Notes: generated from the letters alone by a model not told the origin. Positions 1-9,696 are shown, counted from the first letter of the stretch. The stretch is 29,856 nt of DNA from Chrysochromulina tobinii (GCA_001275005.1 JWZX01003340.1:1-29856), one strand, 5' to 3'. Program-made: numbers and translations.

Positions 1-136
1 AACAACAACAACACACAACAACAAACAACAAACAACAAACAACAACAACAACAAACAACAAACAACACTCAACAAACTACAACAAACAACAACAACAAAC
101 AACAAACAACAAACAACAAACAACAACAACACACAA

Positions 137-137
<1 letters not shown>
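1..137. repeat. AAC-type microsatellite
   Basis: The first 137 bases are almost entirely imperfect AAC/AAAC units with a few CAC interruptions. This is a simple-sequence repeat with no coding potential. It runs directly into the A tract that follows, and it begins at the window edge, so its true left limit is unknown. Confidence 0.95.

Positions 138-168
<31 letters not shown>
138..168 (-). terminator. 31-A tract; oligo-T Pol III terminator of tRNA-Pro
   Basis: An uninterrupted run of 31 A lies two bases beyond the 3' end of the minus-strand tRNA-Pro. On the tRNA's strand it reads as oligo-T, which is the RNA polymerase III termination signal. Four to six T are normally enough, so this tract is far longer than needed. 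Its length may come from retroposition or microsatellite growth. Confidence 0.75.
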
Positions 169-170
<2 letters not shown>

Positions 171-242
171 GGGGACAGCGGGGAATTGAACCCCGGACCT
201 CCTCCACCCTAAGAAGGAATCATACCACTAGACCACTATCCC
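171..242 (-). tRNA. tRNA-Pro (anticodon AGG)
   Basis: The reverse complement folds as a complete 72-nt cloverleaf. The acceptor is GGGATAG paired with CTGTCCC (one G-U), with discriminator C. The D arm carries the TCTAGTGGTA pattern typical of proline tRNAs. The anticodon stem is CCTTC/GGAGG around loop TTAGGGT, giving anticodon AGG. The T arm is CGGGG-TTCAATT-CCCCG. There is no intron and no encoded CCA. The T arm contains a good B box, so it should be transcribed by Pol III from internal promoters. AGG normally has A34 edited to inosine to read CCN codons. Confidence 0.95.
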
Positions 243-509
243 GATCGGTTCTCAAAGTTCCTCGCACATTGACTCATAAATCCTGAAGATGTTGTGAGTG
301 AACCCCTGGACCGATTTAGAGAATTGCTCTTAGCGCTTCCTCTCACTGTCCTAGTCACCTAGGTGCTAGGCGCGGTGAGCGCGCGGTTCTAACGATGAAT
401 CCCTTGGTGGGGGACAGTATCCGGAGAACCCCTTGCCCGCCTCCCTCAGAGGAAACGCACGAAGCTAGGAAAATCGTCGCGCGAGCGCAGCGCTCGCCGC
501 GGTCCCGAC

Positions 510-2441
510 ATGCCCTCGCGCCAGCCTCGGCAGGCACGCGACCCCATCAGCCTCGCGGGCCCGACAGCCTTCGACCTGATGGCCTCCGAGAAGCTCGAGG
601 CTTTCATGGCCGTCGCGTCGCCCACCGAGACTCAGGAGGAGCAGGACAAGCGCACGCACATCATCACGACGTTCACTGCGCTCTTCCGCGATTGGGTGCG
701 CTCGGTGTGCCTGGCCAAGGGCTACGACGCCGAAACGGCCAACCGCGCCGGCGGCCTGGTGCTCACCTCGGGCTCGTACCGCCTCGGGCTCAACGAGCGC
801 GGCACCGACATCGACACCATCTGCGTCGCGCCGCGGATGGTGACGCGCGACGACTTCTTCGACAGCCTGAAGGTAATCCTCGAGGACCGTGACGAGGTCG
901 AAAACCTGAGCGCCGTCGAGACCGCCAAGGTCCCCATCATCACCTTCGACTTTGACGGCGTGAACTTGGACCTCCTCTTCGCGCAGCTGCCACTCGACGC
1001 GGTGCCTGAGACGCTGGACGTCAACGACGACGCGGTCTTGCAGGGCGTCGACTTTGGCACCGAGAAGAGCCTCAACGGCCCGCGCGTCACCAACCTCATC
1101 GAGCAGCTCGTGCCCAGCTTCACGACCTTCCGCTCGTTGCTGCGCTGCGTGCGGCTCTGGGCCAAGCGACGCGGCCTCTACTCGAACAAGATGGGCTACC
1201 TGGGCGGTGTCAACTGCAACATCCTCTCGGCGTTCATCTGCCAAATGTACCCGAACGCGGCGGTGAGCGTGCTGCTCCAAAAGTTCTTTTCCGTGCTGCG
1301 CGAGTGGCCGTGGCCCACCCCCATCGAGATCACGCCGCAGTACGACGCGGGCCTCGGGCTCGAAGGCTGGGACCCGTCGCAGTACGGCAACCGGTTCCAC
1401 GTGATGCCTATCCTGACGCCAGCATACCCGTCGATGAACTCGACGGCGAATGTGTCGCGCAACACTCTGGACGTCATGATCTGGGAGATGAACGTTGCCC
1501 ACGACAAGATGCGCGCCGCGCTCGCCCAGGGTGGCGACGGCTGGGAGAGGGTCTTCGAGCCGACCGATTTCGTCGTGTCGCTCGAAAAGTACCTGGCCGT
1601 CGAGATGTTCGTGTGCGGGCTGCCGGAGCACGAACGCGCGAGCAAGCTGCAGGGCTGGTGCGGCTACATCGAGTCGCGGCTGCGCTTCTTGGCCGAGAAG
1701 CTCGAGTACGGCCTCCCGATCGTCAACGTGCGACTGCTCCCAAAGAAGCTGCCGCTGCTCTCCGAACGCGCGCTCACGGACGCGCAGGGCGGCGACGGGC
1801 AGGCGTACCTGATTGGATTCGCCGTGGACCGCGACAGGCTGCAGGGCACCGACATCCACCTGACCAACAAGGTGGAGTCTTTCAAGGAGGAGATTTACGC
1901 GGGCGCCCTCAAAAACGGGCTGCTCACCGAGAGCGTCACGCGCGAGCACCTCCGGCTGCGAGTCGCGTACTTTAGCTCCTGGTCGGACATGCCCGATGAG
2001 GCCTTTGCGAGCCTCGGCGGGCGCGACGCGGCCTCTGACGCGCGCCGGCGCGTGCGGCGCGCGAAGCGCGAGGCGCGTGCGCGCGACCGGGCCGAGGCGG
2101 CGGCTGCGCTTGGTCCATCCTACTTGGGCACCGAGTACAACGACGACGACGACCCAGCCTTCCTTGCGGGCGAGAGCGCTGGCACGGAAGCGCACGCGGG
2201 CGGCGCCGACGACGAGGCGGCGGCGCCGGGCATGGAATGGGCCAACGGACGCGCTACCAAACGGCCCGCCGCTGAGCTCGACGACGGCGCCGGCGACGTG
2301 CCACCTGCCAAAGCGGCCAAGCCAGAGACGACAGGCCGCGTCGAGTCGCAGGAGCTCTTTGAGTCGCAGCCGCCCGCCGGCAGCGCCGCGCCGCCGGCGA
2401 GCAAGCCGGGGATCGCGAAGATCAAGCTGACGCTGACGTAG
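510..2441 (+). CDS. Poly(A) polymerase (nuclear, canonical)
   Basis: This 643-residue intronless frame adds poly(A) tails to pre-mRNA 3' ends using ATP. It shows the canonical PAP nucleotidyltransferase layout. GSYRLG (88-93) is followed by the catalytic pair D100 and D102 in GTDIDTICVAP, and a third acidic residue D154 lies in VNLDLLF. Next come the central domain (LWAKRRGLYSNKMGYLGGVN, then RMPVITPAYPSM-like HVMPILTPAYPSM) and the RNA-binding domain ending near DMPDEAF. The last ~150 residues are low-complexity and acidic/basic. They include a possible bipartite nuclear signal (KRPAA at 584-588 and KAAK at 601-604). Length fits the family (yeast about 570, animal about 740). The start is the first ATG in frame. 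The family call is firm; the NLS is inference. Confidence 0.96.
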   Translation: MPSRQPRQARDPISLAGPTAFDLMASEKLEAFMAVASPTETQEEQDKRTHIITTFTALFRDWVRSVCLAKGYDAETANRAGGLVLTSGSYRLGLNERGTDIDTICVAPRMVTRDDFFDSLKVILEDRDEVENLSAVETAKVPIITFDFDGVNLDLLFAQLPLDAVPETLDVNDDAVLQGVDFGTEKSLNGPRVTNLIEQLVPSFTTFRSLLRCVRLWAKRRGLYSNKMGYLGGVNCNILSAFICQMYPNAAVSVLLQKFFSVLREWPWPTPIEITPQYDAGLGLEGWDPSQYGNRFHVMPILTPAYPSMNSTANVSRNTLDVMIWEMNVAHDKMRAALAQGGDGWERVFEPTDFVVSLEKYLAVEMFVCGLPEHERASKLQGWCGYIESRLRFLAEKLEYGLPIVNVRLLPKKLPLLSERALTDAQGGDGQAYLIGFAVDRDRLQGTDIHLTNKVESFKEEIYAGALKNGLLTESVTREHLRLRVAYFSSWSDMPDEAFASLGGRDAASDARRRVRRAKREARARDRAEAAAALGPSYLGTEYNDDDDPAFLAGESAGTEAHAGGADDEAAAPGMEWANGRATKRPAAELDDGAGDVPPAKAAKPETTGRVESQELFESQPPAGSAAPPASKPGIAKIKLTLT

Positions 2442-2601
2442 GCGAGCGCGCGCCGTGGAGAGCGGCGAGAGGCCGAGAGGCGACATGAGGCGACGTATTC
2501 GCAGTGTAGTGTAGCAGAGATGACGTAAGCAAGTCTTAGAAGAAACGCGCCGTGTTTTCGTTCTCAGCCAATGTTTAAAATGATACGAGTCGACACCCAA
2601 G

Positions 2602-2616
2602 ACACCGGACCGGTGT
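2602..2616. repeat. Short perfect inverted repeat ahead of the PGAM5-like gene
   Basis: ACACCGG and CCGGTGT flank a single central A, making a perfect 7-bp-arm palindrome. It lies 27 bases upstream of the preferred start codon of the next gene, so it could sit in its 5' leader or promoter. It may also be chance. Confidence 0.4.
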
Positions 2617-2642
2617 TCACACGCTCATCAAGTTCCGCAAAT

Positions 2643-3682
2643 ATGCGTCGGCATTCGATCCTCCTGCTCCGTCGAGGCGTTGCAGCCGCAGCGGGCCTTT
2701 CAGCCCTCGCCGCTGGCTCCGCCACCCTTGCTGAGGCGGCTGAGCAGAAGCAGCAGCAGCGCACGCGCCAGTGGCTGTGGACGATCGACGGCATCCAACT
2801 TCAGCGTGATGCAGAGACGGGCGAGACCGTCTATATAGACGAGAGCACAGGCGAAGTTCGGACGACGCGTCCAGTTTCCGTGCCGCCCGAAGCGTATGAG
2901 AACCGCTGGCGGAGGCTGCACGCGTGGGATGTTGAGCCCGTTGCGCACGGCAAGCAAGGCCGTGCCGCGAAGCACTTGCTACTCGTACGACATGCGCAGT
3001 ACGACACCAACGGGAGCAACGACTCGCTGCGCGTGCTGACGCCGCTCGGATACCAGCAGACGGAGTACCTCGGCGCTCGTCTCCGCGCGATCCACGATGC
3101 CTCGGAGGGCAACTTCAAGGTGCGCACGTGATGCTGTCCACTCTGCGCCATGCGCACGACGACCTCCCTCACACGGCCTCACTCGGCTCACTCACAGGCG
3201 CGTCTTGCCGAGCGTCATGCCGCCCATCGCAGGGTCTCCGACTGGACGCACTCATCAGCTCCGATTTGACCCGCGCCATCCAGACCGCCGACGCCATCGC
3301 GCCGCGGCTCGTCGAGCCCGTGCGTTCCCGCAACGCCGACCTAAACGAGGGTCGCCCGTGCCTACCCGAGCCACAGCCCGGCCACGCCTCGCACTACACC
3401 AATGATCAGCTCGACGGTGAGCGCATCGAGCGCGCGTATCGGCAGCTGTGCTCGCGGCCGCCGCCCTCCCAGGTGGGTGACACTACCGAGGTCGTCGTCT
3501 GCCACGCCAACGTGATACGGTACGTCGTGTGCCGAGCCTTACAGTTGCCACCGGAGGCTTGGCTGCGCTTCTCGGTCCCGCATGCCTCCATCACGCATCT
3601 CGTCATCCGCGCCAATGGCAGCGCCTCTGTGCGCTGCCTCGGAGATGCCGGCCATCTCCCGGCGCCAATGGTCACGAGCTGA
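2643..3682 (+). CDS. PGAM5-like histidine phosphatase (Ser/Thr phosphatase family)
   Basis: This is a two-exon gene. Exon 1 ends at 3119 (AAG), the intron is 3120-3232 (GTGCGC...CATCGCAG, phase 0), and exon 2 runs to the stop at 3682, giving 308 residues. The catalytic motif LLLVRHAQYD and the later VVCHANVIRYVVCRALQLPPE and ITHLVIRANG blocks match PGAM5. That family is a phosphoglycerate-mutase-fold Ser/Thr protein phosphatase usually anchored in mitochondria. The N-terminus has an arginine-flanked hydrophobic stretch (GVAAAAGLSALAAG) consistent with mitochondrial targeting or an inner-membrane anchor. After it comes a WW-like segment (WLWTIDG ... VYID..TGE..TTRP). An in-frame ATG at 2571 would add 24 residues; 2643 is preferred because the hydrophobic leader then sits at the terminus. 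Splicing is supported by seamless motif continuity (GNFK | GLRLDALISSDLTRA). Confidence 0.9.
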
Positions 3683-5089
3683 GACGTGCCGTGCCGTGGA
3701 CGCGACGGATCACGGCGCACGAGTTTCTCGCACCACCCCGAGGTGCGAGGAGGCACCACGCCTCCATGCGCTCCACGCGCCGCGCTCGCCGACGCCGTCG
3801 GTGTGGCCGAGATATCGTCGATCGGAAGCCACGAACACTGGCTGACTGACAGCTAGGCTTAAGCTAGTCTATCAAGTGCCCCTGCCAAAATGCAAAACGA
3901 CGAGAACGAGTCGCCGGTTCGAGAGAGCGGCGCGCCTGGTGCGGCCTGCGGGCGGGATCGACGCGGGTTCCCGTTCCGGTTCGGACGCGCCGCGCCAACC
4001 CCGAACACACTGTCAGTACGCACTGTCGGCGCGCTGTGGGCCTGTGGCGGTCGCGCGCGCGGACCAGAGTCACCTGCGCGGGGCGTTAAAATAAGCACAC
4101 CCCTCCACCCGCCCGCCTGACGCGCGCGCGGGCCGCGGGGGCGGGCGAGCGTGGACGTGCACGAAAACCCGAAAATTTCGCGACGCCCCACGCCGGTACG
4201 GCCGAAGAATCGCGCATGCCGAATCGGCGTTCCTGCATCCTGCTGCGCGGCGCCGGCGCACCTTTTTTGACCTAGGGGGACCTTCCCACTACTCAGGTAA
4301 TTACCCCATAGGCTTTGAACACTGTGCGGGCGGCCCATGGTGCACGGGTCCGGTCGGACGAGCGTCGCCGCGACGGCCCCCGCCGCGCGCCGGACGCCCG
4401 CGCGCGCGCGACCGGGGGGCACCGGCCGCGTTGACCTGTCCGCCGAACGAACCCCGATCCACACACTCACACATGAGTCTTTTTATCTACTTATCGGCGG
4501 CGTGCGGTGTCAGTGGTTCACCGACCGGCGGAACGACGCGCGGCCGCGCCGCCGCCGGCGCGCCCGGCGCCAGACCGCGGTCGCCGCCGCCCCACCCTGG
4601 TGCGCGCCTGCGCGGCGGGTCGCCGCGCTCCGCGCGGCCGCGGGTCCGCAGCAACATTTGACGCCACAAACAGGTACACGAACAGTACACACAGAACACA
4701 CTATCATTCCTCCGTGATGCCCCAGTTGTGCAACCGATGATCGCTGACATCCAGATAACGTCCGGGGGGGCGCTCTGTCCGCGACGCGACCGCCTTCCCC
4801 CTTCGCGTTCGCCGCACACTGATCCAGAGACACCGTAGCTACCGTTGCTTTAGTTGATCAGATGTACCGGCCAGAGAAGCCACCCCCAAGCCCAGGCCCA
4901 GCAGCACTCACAGCACACACGCCCATGCACTTCGCCCATCGCGCCAGCGCGCACCTACGTTGAGTGTGAGCCAATCCAGTGCACGAGCCGATCCACCTGC
5001 TCGTGCGGCCATGCTCGTCGGGTTCGGCCGTCGGCGAGCTTGCCACCACTGCCATCACTGCCGCCGCCGAGGACCCTCCAGGCTCGTCA
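3683..5089. other. GC-rich intergenic stretch between convergent genes; no gene recognised
   Basis: About 1.4 kb separates the 3' ends of the PGAM5-like gene and the acyl-CoA synthetase gene. Several open frames exist but all translate to Arg/Pro/Ala/Gly-rich sequence with no domain, as expected from GC-rich non-coding DNA. A T6 run lies at about 4262-4267. I found no tRNA, snRNA or rRNA pattern. This gap is large for a convergent pair in such a compact region, so an unrecognised non-coding RNA is possible. Confidence 0.6.
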
Positions 5090-7178
5090 CTACTTCCTGT
5101 GCTGGGCCGGATTCTCGCCGAGGGCCACGTACATGGCGTCGATCTGCCCCTGGTACTTTTTGAGTAGCTGCGGCCGCTTGAGCTTGAACGTGGGCGTGAG
5201 GCAGTCGTTCTGGATCGAGAAGCCCTGTGCGAGGGAGACAGAGGGGATCGCGGCCCTCAGTGGCGCAATCAGTGCTCATCATCAGTGTGCCATGAGGCTG
5301 GCGTACCTGCGCGAGCTCATTGATGATGCCCTCAAGCACTACCTGCTGGGGCACCTCAAAGGTCTTAAGCTTGGCGTCCTTGCTCTCGCGCTTGACCTCG
5401 GAGAGGATGAGCTCGATGGCCTTGGGGTGCGCGGCGATCTTCTCGGTGGTCATGCCCTCCTCGTACCAACCGTCCTCCTTGGCCTTGGGGATGAGCGTCG
5501 TGAAGTCGGGCACGATGATCGCCACGAGCATTGGGAAGAACGAGTTGCCATACACAAACGGTTGCGCAATGTACTTGGACTTGACGAGCGCCATCTCGAT
5601 CTTCTCGGCGGCGACGTACTCGCCCTGCGCGAGCTTGAAGATGTTCTTCTTGCGGTCGATGATCGAGAGCGTGCCGTCCTTGTTCCAGCGGCCGATGTCT
5701 CCTGTGTGCAGCCACCCGTCCTTTTCGAGCATCTTGTCCGTCTCCTCCTTGTTCTTGTGATAGCCTGAGAAGTTGCAGATGGAGCGCGTGCAGATCTCGC
5801 CCGTCGGCGGATCGTTCGAAGAGACGTAGTTCATCTCGGGCACATCCACCAGCTTCACCTCCGTCGTCGGCATCGGAGGGCCTACGTGGCCAGCGCGCGC
5901 GTCCGGCAGCAGCGCAAGCGTCGCGTTCGCGCAGTTCTCGGTCATGCCGTAGCCTTGGATGACCGAGCAGCCGCAGCAGGCGACTAGGAACTCCTGAACG
6001 TGGATGGGCAAGGGCGCGGCACCCGAGATCATGATGCGCACGCAGCCACCGTGCAGCTTGGCGCCCAGCAGCTTGGCCAGGATTTTCCCGTACAAGGTCT
6101 TCTTGCCCTCTTGGACGGCGGCGATTTCCGTGTTGAGCATGTGGGAGATCAACTTCGCGAGCAAGGGCCTCATCTCGGAGATCTTGGCCATCGCGCCGTC
6201 GTAGAAGCGCTGGTAGACGCGGGGAACGCCCACGAAGAGCGTCGGCTTGAGTGCCAGGATGTCCTCCGTGATGAGCTTGATGTTGCCCGAGAAGAAGCCG
6301 ACCGAGCCTCCCTTGGCAAAGATGGCATGCTCCACCATGGTCTCGAAGATGTGCGCGAGCGGCAGGTACGACAGGTAGCGGTCAGTGGGCAGCAGCTCGA
6401 GGCCCGCGCAATAGGAGGCGCCCGTGACGATCGCCACGTGCTTGATGCACACGCCCTTCGGGTCGCCCGTCGTACCCGACGTGTACATGATGAAGGCGAG
6501 CTCCTCGCCGCTCGGCGGCGCGGGCGCGAGGGGCGCCTTCACGCCGTCCTCGGTGAGCTTCTTGAGATCCGTGAGCTTGCACGTATCGCTGAACTTGCTG
6601 CTCACCGCCTCGCTGATGTCACCCCACAGCGGCAGCGGCTGGATCTGCACCACGAACTTGACGGTTGGGCAGTTCTTCATCACGCTGGCGACCGCCTCGA
6701 GCTTGCTCTGGTCGCAGAAGATCACCTTGAGTTCGGCGTGCTTGGCTTCGTACTCGACAATGTTGTCGCCGAGCGTGTCGTACACGGGCACGCACGTAAG
6801 GCCCCGCGAGAAGCCGCCAAGTGCGATGAGCGCCCACTCCATTGAGTTGGCCGCATAGATGCCCATAGTGTCGCCCGCTTTGAGCCCGAGCGCAGCCATG
6901 CCAGCGCCGATCGTGAGGATCTGCTCGTGCGCGGTCTGGTACGAGATGAACTCAAACTCGCCGAGCTTGCCGCTCTGGTCCTTGAGGCGCTTGCCCATGC
7001 AGCTGGCCGTGGGGTGTGCCTTCGCCGATGCCGCGAAGGAGCTGTACAGATCGGAGACGCCGTTCTTGCCCTGTGTGGGCAGCTCGGCGCTCGTCAGTCG
7101 TCGCGCCTTGCCCTCGCCTGCCACTGCAACCCCAACCTCCACGCTGTGCACCTCCGGCAGGCTCTGCGATCCTCCCAT
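5090..7178 (-). CDS. Long-chain acyl-CoA synthetase (AMP-forming)
   Basis: This enzyme activates long-chain fatty acids to acyl-CoA at the expense of ATP. Exon 1 runs 7178-5307, the intron is 5306-5225 (GTACGC...TCGCACAG, 82 nt, phase 0), and exon 2 runs 5224-5090, giving 668 residues. Motifs seen are the P-loop YTSGTTGDPKGV (232-243), GYGMTE (409-414), the adenylate motif GWLHTGD (488-494), and the ACSL signature DRKKNIFKLAQGEYV (508-522). Exon 2 supplies the expected C-terminal LTPTFKLKRPQLLKKY segment, which confirms the intron. The chosen ATG gives N-terminus MGGSQS, which fits the MGxxxS N-myristoylation pattern. There is no obvious N-terminal membrane anchor, so lipidation could provide membrane contact (inference). 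The class call is secure; chain-length preference cannot be read. Confidence 0.95.
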
Positions 7179-7606
7179 CCTTAGTTGACAAGTTGCCGAG
7201 CGATCGAGGGAGCCGCGACCAATTGCAATCAAAGAACGTTAATTACTTTCGCGCGACTACGGTAGAACGTTACCCGCAATACGCCCCCACCCCGCGATCC
7301 CTTACACCGCCGCGCTCTGGAGTCTGGCCTGGTCCCGCTCACAACTGCTGCCCCGCGTCTCGCCTCGGCTCTATACATGCCAACTCCACATGTCCTCAAG
7401 ACATCTACACCGCATCGACGCGGCCCGGCAGTCTCGCTGCCGGAGCCACTGTACTACGTGGACGCGCTTCCCCTGCTCTCCCGCCTCGCCTCCCCCGCTT
7501 CCCCCGCTTCCCCACCCCCGATTGTAATCGCGGCAATGACATCATCGCGCAGCCTCGCCATGTGCCGCATGTGCAAGACGGCGCGGCGAGCGGGCGGGCG
7601 GGGCGC
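7179..7606. other. Intergenic, probable promoter of the acyl-CoA synthetase gene
   Basis: About 430 bp lies between two minus-strand genes. It would hold the 3' end of the disordered-protein gene and the promoter of the acyl-CoA synthetase gene. There is a C/T-rich stretch with CCCCCGCTTC-type repeats near 7490-7515. No TATA element or RNA gene could be supported. Confidence 0.5.
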
Positions 7607-9397
7607 CTAGCACGCACCCAGCACCATCCTGCGCACCGCCGCCCACTGCTCATCCTTGTCGAGGGTCTGCTGCACGCCCTGCCAGAATAGTGTGCCCAGC
7701 TCGGAGGTCTTTGATCCTCGCCATGCGGTGGGGGTCTGCGGCACGACGCAAGGGCCTGAGAAGTGTGTGGCGACCGTCGTGCGCAGCTTCAATTGCGGCT
7801 TGGGCAGCGTCCACGACGACGACAGCTTGGGAGGGGCTGCGGGCAGCGGCAGAGCACCGGTGGCGTCGTGGTGGGCGCCGGCGGATGGCCCAGCGCCCGA
7901 TGCAGCGCTCGATCCACTGCCCGCGCCCGATACAGCGCCCGAGGCGGCCGAAGGATGTATCGGCATCCCCATCGAGCCCGTGGGCGCCATGGTGGGCGCC
8001 ATACCCATCGAGCCCGTGGGCGCGCGCTCGAAGAACGAGCGTGGCGCCAGCGACACTGCGTGCTCGCCCGCCGCCTCGACGCCACTGCTGCCGCTTCTAT
8101 GAAAGCTGAACAGGTTGCGCGAGGGCGCCATGGTGGGCGCGGGCGCGGCCATCGGGGGCGAAGGCACCTGAGCGAGCACCTCATCGAGGTCGGACACGTC
8201 ACCCACGCCCCCCATGGCGCCCACGCCCGGGAGCGAGCCGAGCACTGAGTGCAAGAAGCTCGCATCCTGGAATTTGGTCAGGTCGGAGGCGACCGAGCCC
8301 GCCAACGCCGCGCCGTGGTCGGCACTTGCATGCAGACGGGGGTCCGAGCCCGCCAACGCCGCGCCTGCGGGCGCGCCTGCAGACGCGCCCGTGACGGCGC
8401 CGCGCACCGGTGAGCCTGCCGCCGCCTCGAGCAGCACGCCAGCGAGGCTGGTGCTCGTCGGACGCCTCCTGGCGCTGCCAGCGCCGCCGCCGCCGCTGCT
8501 GCTGCCGCTGCTGCTGCTCCCCAAGGCCTCGGCGCGCGGCGAACGCGGCAAGCGTGGGGAGCCGGCGCCCAACTCGGCGCGCGGCGAACGCGGCATGCTC
8601 CTTCGCGGCGACGACGGTGCACTACCCGACGTGAGCGTGCTCGACAGCGGCGCCGAGGACGGCCCCGCGCCGCTTGACGAAGCTGACGAGGCGCCTTTGG
8701 ACTCCGACTCGAGGGCTGACGAGCGCGGGCTCAGAGGGGGGAAGGCGCGCACGCGGCGCGCCTTGCCGTCCGCCGTGCTCCTCGGCGAGGCCACCGTGCC
8801 CGTCGGCCGCGGAGTTGCCGAGCTTGTCGGCTTCTGGTCCGTCGGACAGGATCCCACAGCTTGGTTTCCCACAGCTTGGTTAGGCTTAGCTTGGCTAAGC
8901 TTCGGGGGGAGCGGCTGCGGCGGCAAGGGCAGTGTGGGGTACGGCTGCGGCTGCCGATGCGGCGTCCCCTCGGCGGGCGCGAGCGGCGACGGCGCCCTTT
9001 CGTCAGAGGCGGTCCGCGGCGCCTTCTTCTTCTTGGCCTTTTTGGCCCCCCTTTCGTCGCTGTTCGCCCGCCCCGTGGCCGTCGTTGCTGGCAAGGCTGC
9101 TGGCAAGGCGGGCGGTTCGTCGAGCAGAGGCTCATGGGCTTCGCTCTTCGGCGTGCTCCGAGGGCTCCCATGGTGCGCCGCGGGCTCGGCTCTCAACTTG
9201 GGCTTCTCGATCTTCACCTCCCCGGGGCTTTTCTTCGCCTTGGCCTTCTTTGGCTTGGCCGGCGACTTCGCGGGCGGCGTTGCGGGTGCGACAACGGACT
9301 GCATGGGCGGAAGCACCACCTCGGTCGTCCGCACGCGCGAGCCCGGCGGCCGCATCGGCGAGCTCGCGGGCACGCGAGAAGCCGTCGAGGTGGGCAT
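7607..9397 (-). CDS. Disordered basic / Ser-Pro-Ala-rich protein of unknown function
   Basis: I do not recognise this 596-residue protein. It starts with an ATG preceded by an in-frame TAG. Two lysine clusters near the N-terminus (about 44-57, KSPAKPKKAKAKK, and 118-128, GAKKAKKKKAPR) look like nuclear or nucleic-acid-binding tails. The middle is Ser/Pro/Gly/Ala-rich with repeated RSPRAE units and a run of poly-Ser/Gly. Later GSMGM units repeat twice. Two stretches look more ordered: an acidic/hydrophobic patch (FQDASFLHSVLGSLPG, DVSDLDEVLAQV) and the last ~65 residues, which contain W, F and aromatic positions and end ...DEQWAAVRRMVLGAC. GC-rich third positions and the lysine clusters favour this strand over a 401-residue antisense frame. 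A nuclear role is inference only. Confidence 0.65.
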   Translation of the reverse strand: MPTSTASRVPASSPMRPPGSRVRTTEVVLPPMQSVVAPATPPAKSPAKPKKAKAKKSPGEVKIEKPKLRAEPAAHHGSPRSTPKSEAHEPLLDEPPALPAALPATTATGRANSDERGAKKAKKKKAPRTASDERAPSPLAPAEGTPHRQPQPYPTLPLPPQPLPPKLSQAKPNQAVGNQAVGSCPTDQKPTSSATPRPTGTVASPRSTADGKARRVRAFPPLSPRSSALESESKGASSASSSGAGPSSAPLSSTLTSGSAPSSPRRSMPRSPRAELGAGSPRLPRSPRAEALGSSSSGSSSGGGGAGSARRRPTSTSLAGVLLEAAAGSPVRGAVTGASAGAPAGAALAGSDPRLHASADHGAALAGSVASDLTKFQDASFLHSVLGSLPGVGAMGGVGDVSDLDEVLAQVPSPPMAAPAPTMAPSRNLFSFHRSGSSGVEAAGEHAVSLAPRSFFERAPTGSMGMAPTMAPTGSMGMPIHPSAASGAVSGAGSGSSAASGAGPSAGAHHDATGALPLPAAPPKLSSSWTLPKPQLKLRTTVATHFSGPCVVPQTPTAWRGSKTSELGTLFWQGVQQTLDKDEQWAAVRRMVLGAC

Positions 9398-9689
9398 GGC
9401 CGACGTGCGAGCGCTCTAGACCAACACGGCCAGCGCTTTCTGTGACGTTTTTTCTCCAAAAACTTGCCCCTGAAAATAGCGCCCACAATTGACGTCAAAG
9501 TTGCGAGCTCGAGGCCTCGGTGATGGTCAGTCCCGCGGGTCTGAGCTAAAGGAGTTTTTCGGTCCACAGAAGGTCTGAAGGTCCCTCTTCTAACGCGTTA
9601 TCTCTTCTCGGTTTTCGGGCACACTTCTTGGCTTGATGCACGCGGAAGCTTGAGGATTACATGTACCTTTGATCCTTGTAAAGGAAAGG
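9398..9689. other. Intergenic: promoter side of the disordered-protein gene
   Basis: Just under 300 bp lies between the 5' end of the minus-strand disordered-protein gene and the terminator of tRNA-Sec. It is less GC-rich than its neighbours and includes oligo-T and oligo-A runs (TTTTTTC at about 9448, CCAAAAAC just after). No gene was found here. Confidence 0.5.
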
Positions 9690-9695
9690 AAAAAA
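9690..9695 (-). terminator. Pol III terminator of tRNA-Sec
   Basis: Six A on the plus strand, read as T6 on the tRNA strand, begin one base after the mature 3' end. This is a canonical Pol III stop and supports the gene being transcribed. Confidence 0.85.
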
Positions 9696-9696
9696 C

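Noticed and set aside
465-2600. 711-residue open frame antisense to poly(A) polymerase
   Set aside because: It is Arg/Leu/Val/His-rich with no domain and mirrors the codon structure of the well-matched PAP gene on the other strand. Long antisense frames are expected in GC-rich coding DNA.
3129-3131. In-frame TGA after exon 1 of the PGAM5-like gene as a selenocysteine codon
   Set aside because: A tRNA-Sec is present in the window, so this was considered. Splicing out 3120-3232 instead rebuilds the PGAM5 motif exactly, and the TGA lies inside that intron. The same applies to the TGA at the intron/exon border of ArgC.
3859-4470. 203-residue minus-strand frame in the convergent gap
   Set aside because: The translation is Arg/Gly/Ala/Pro-rich and irregular, as expected for GC-rich non-coding DNA, with no domain.
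4710-4745. C/D-box snoRNA-like pattern (GTGATGC ... CTGA)
   Set aside because: The C box is off by one base, the boxes are too close together, and there is no terminal stem.
8214-9419. 401-residue plus-strand frame opposite the disordered-protein gene
   Set aside because: It is Gly/Ala/Ser low-complexity without the lysine clusters or ordered tail of the minus-strand product. I kept the minus strand, though transcript data would settle it.
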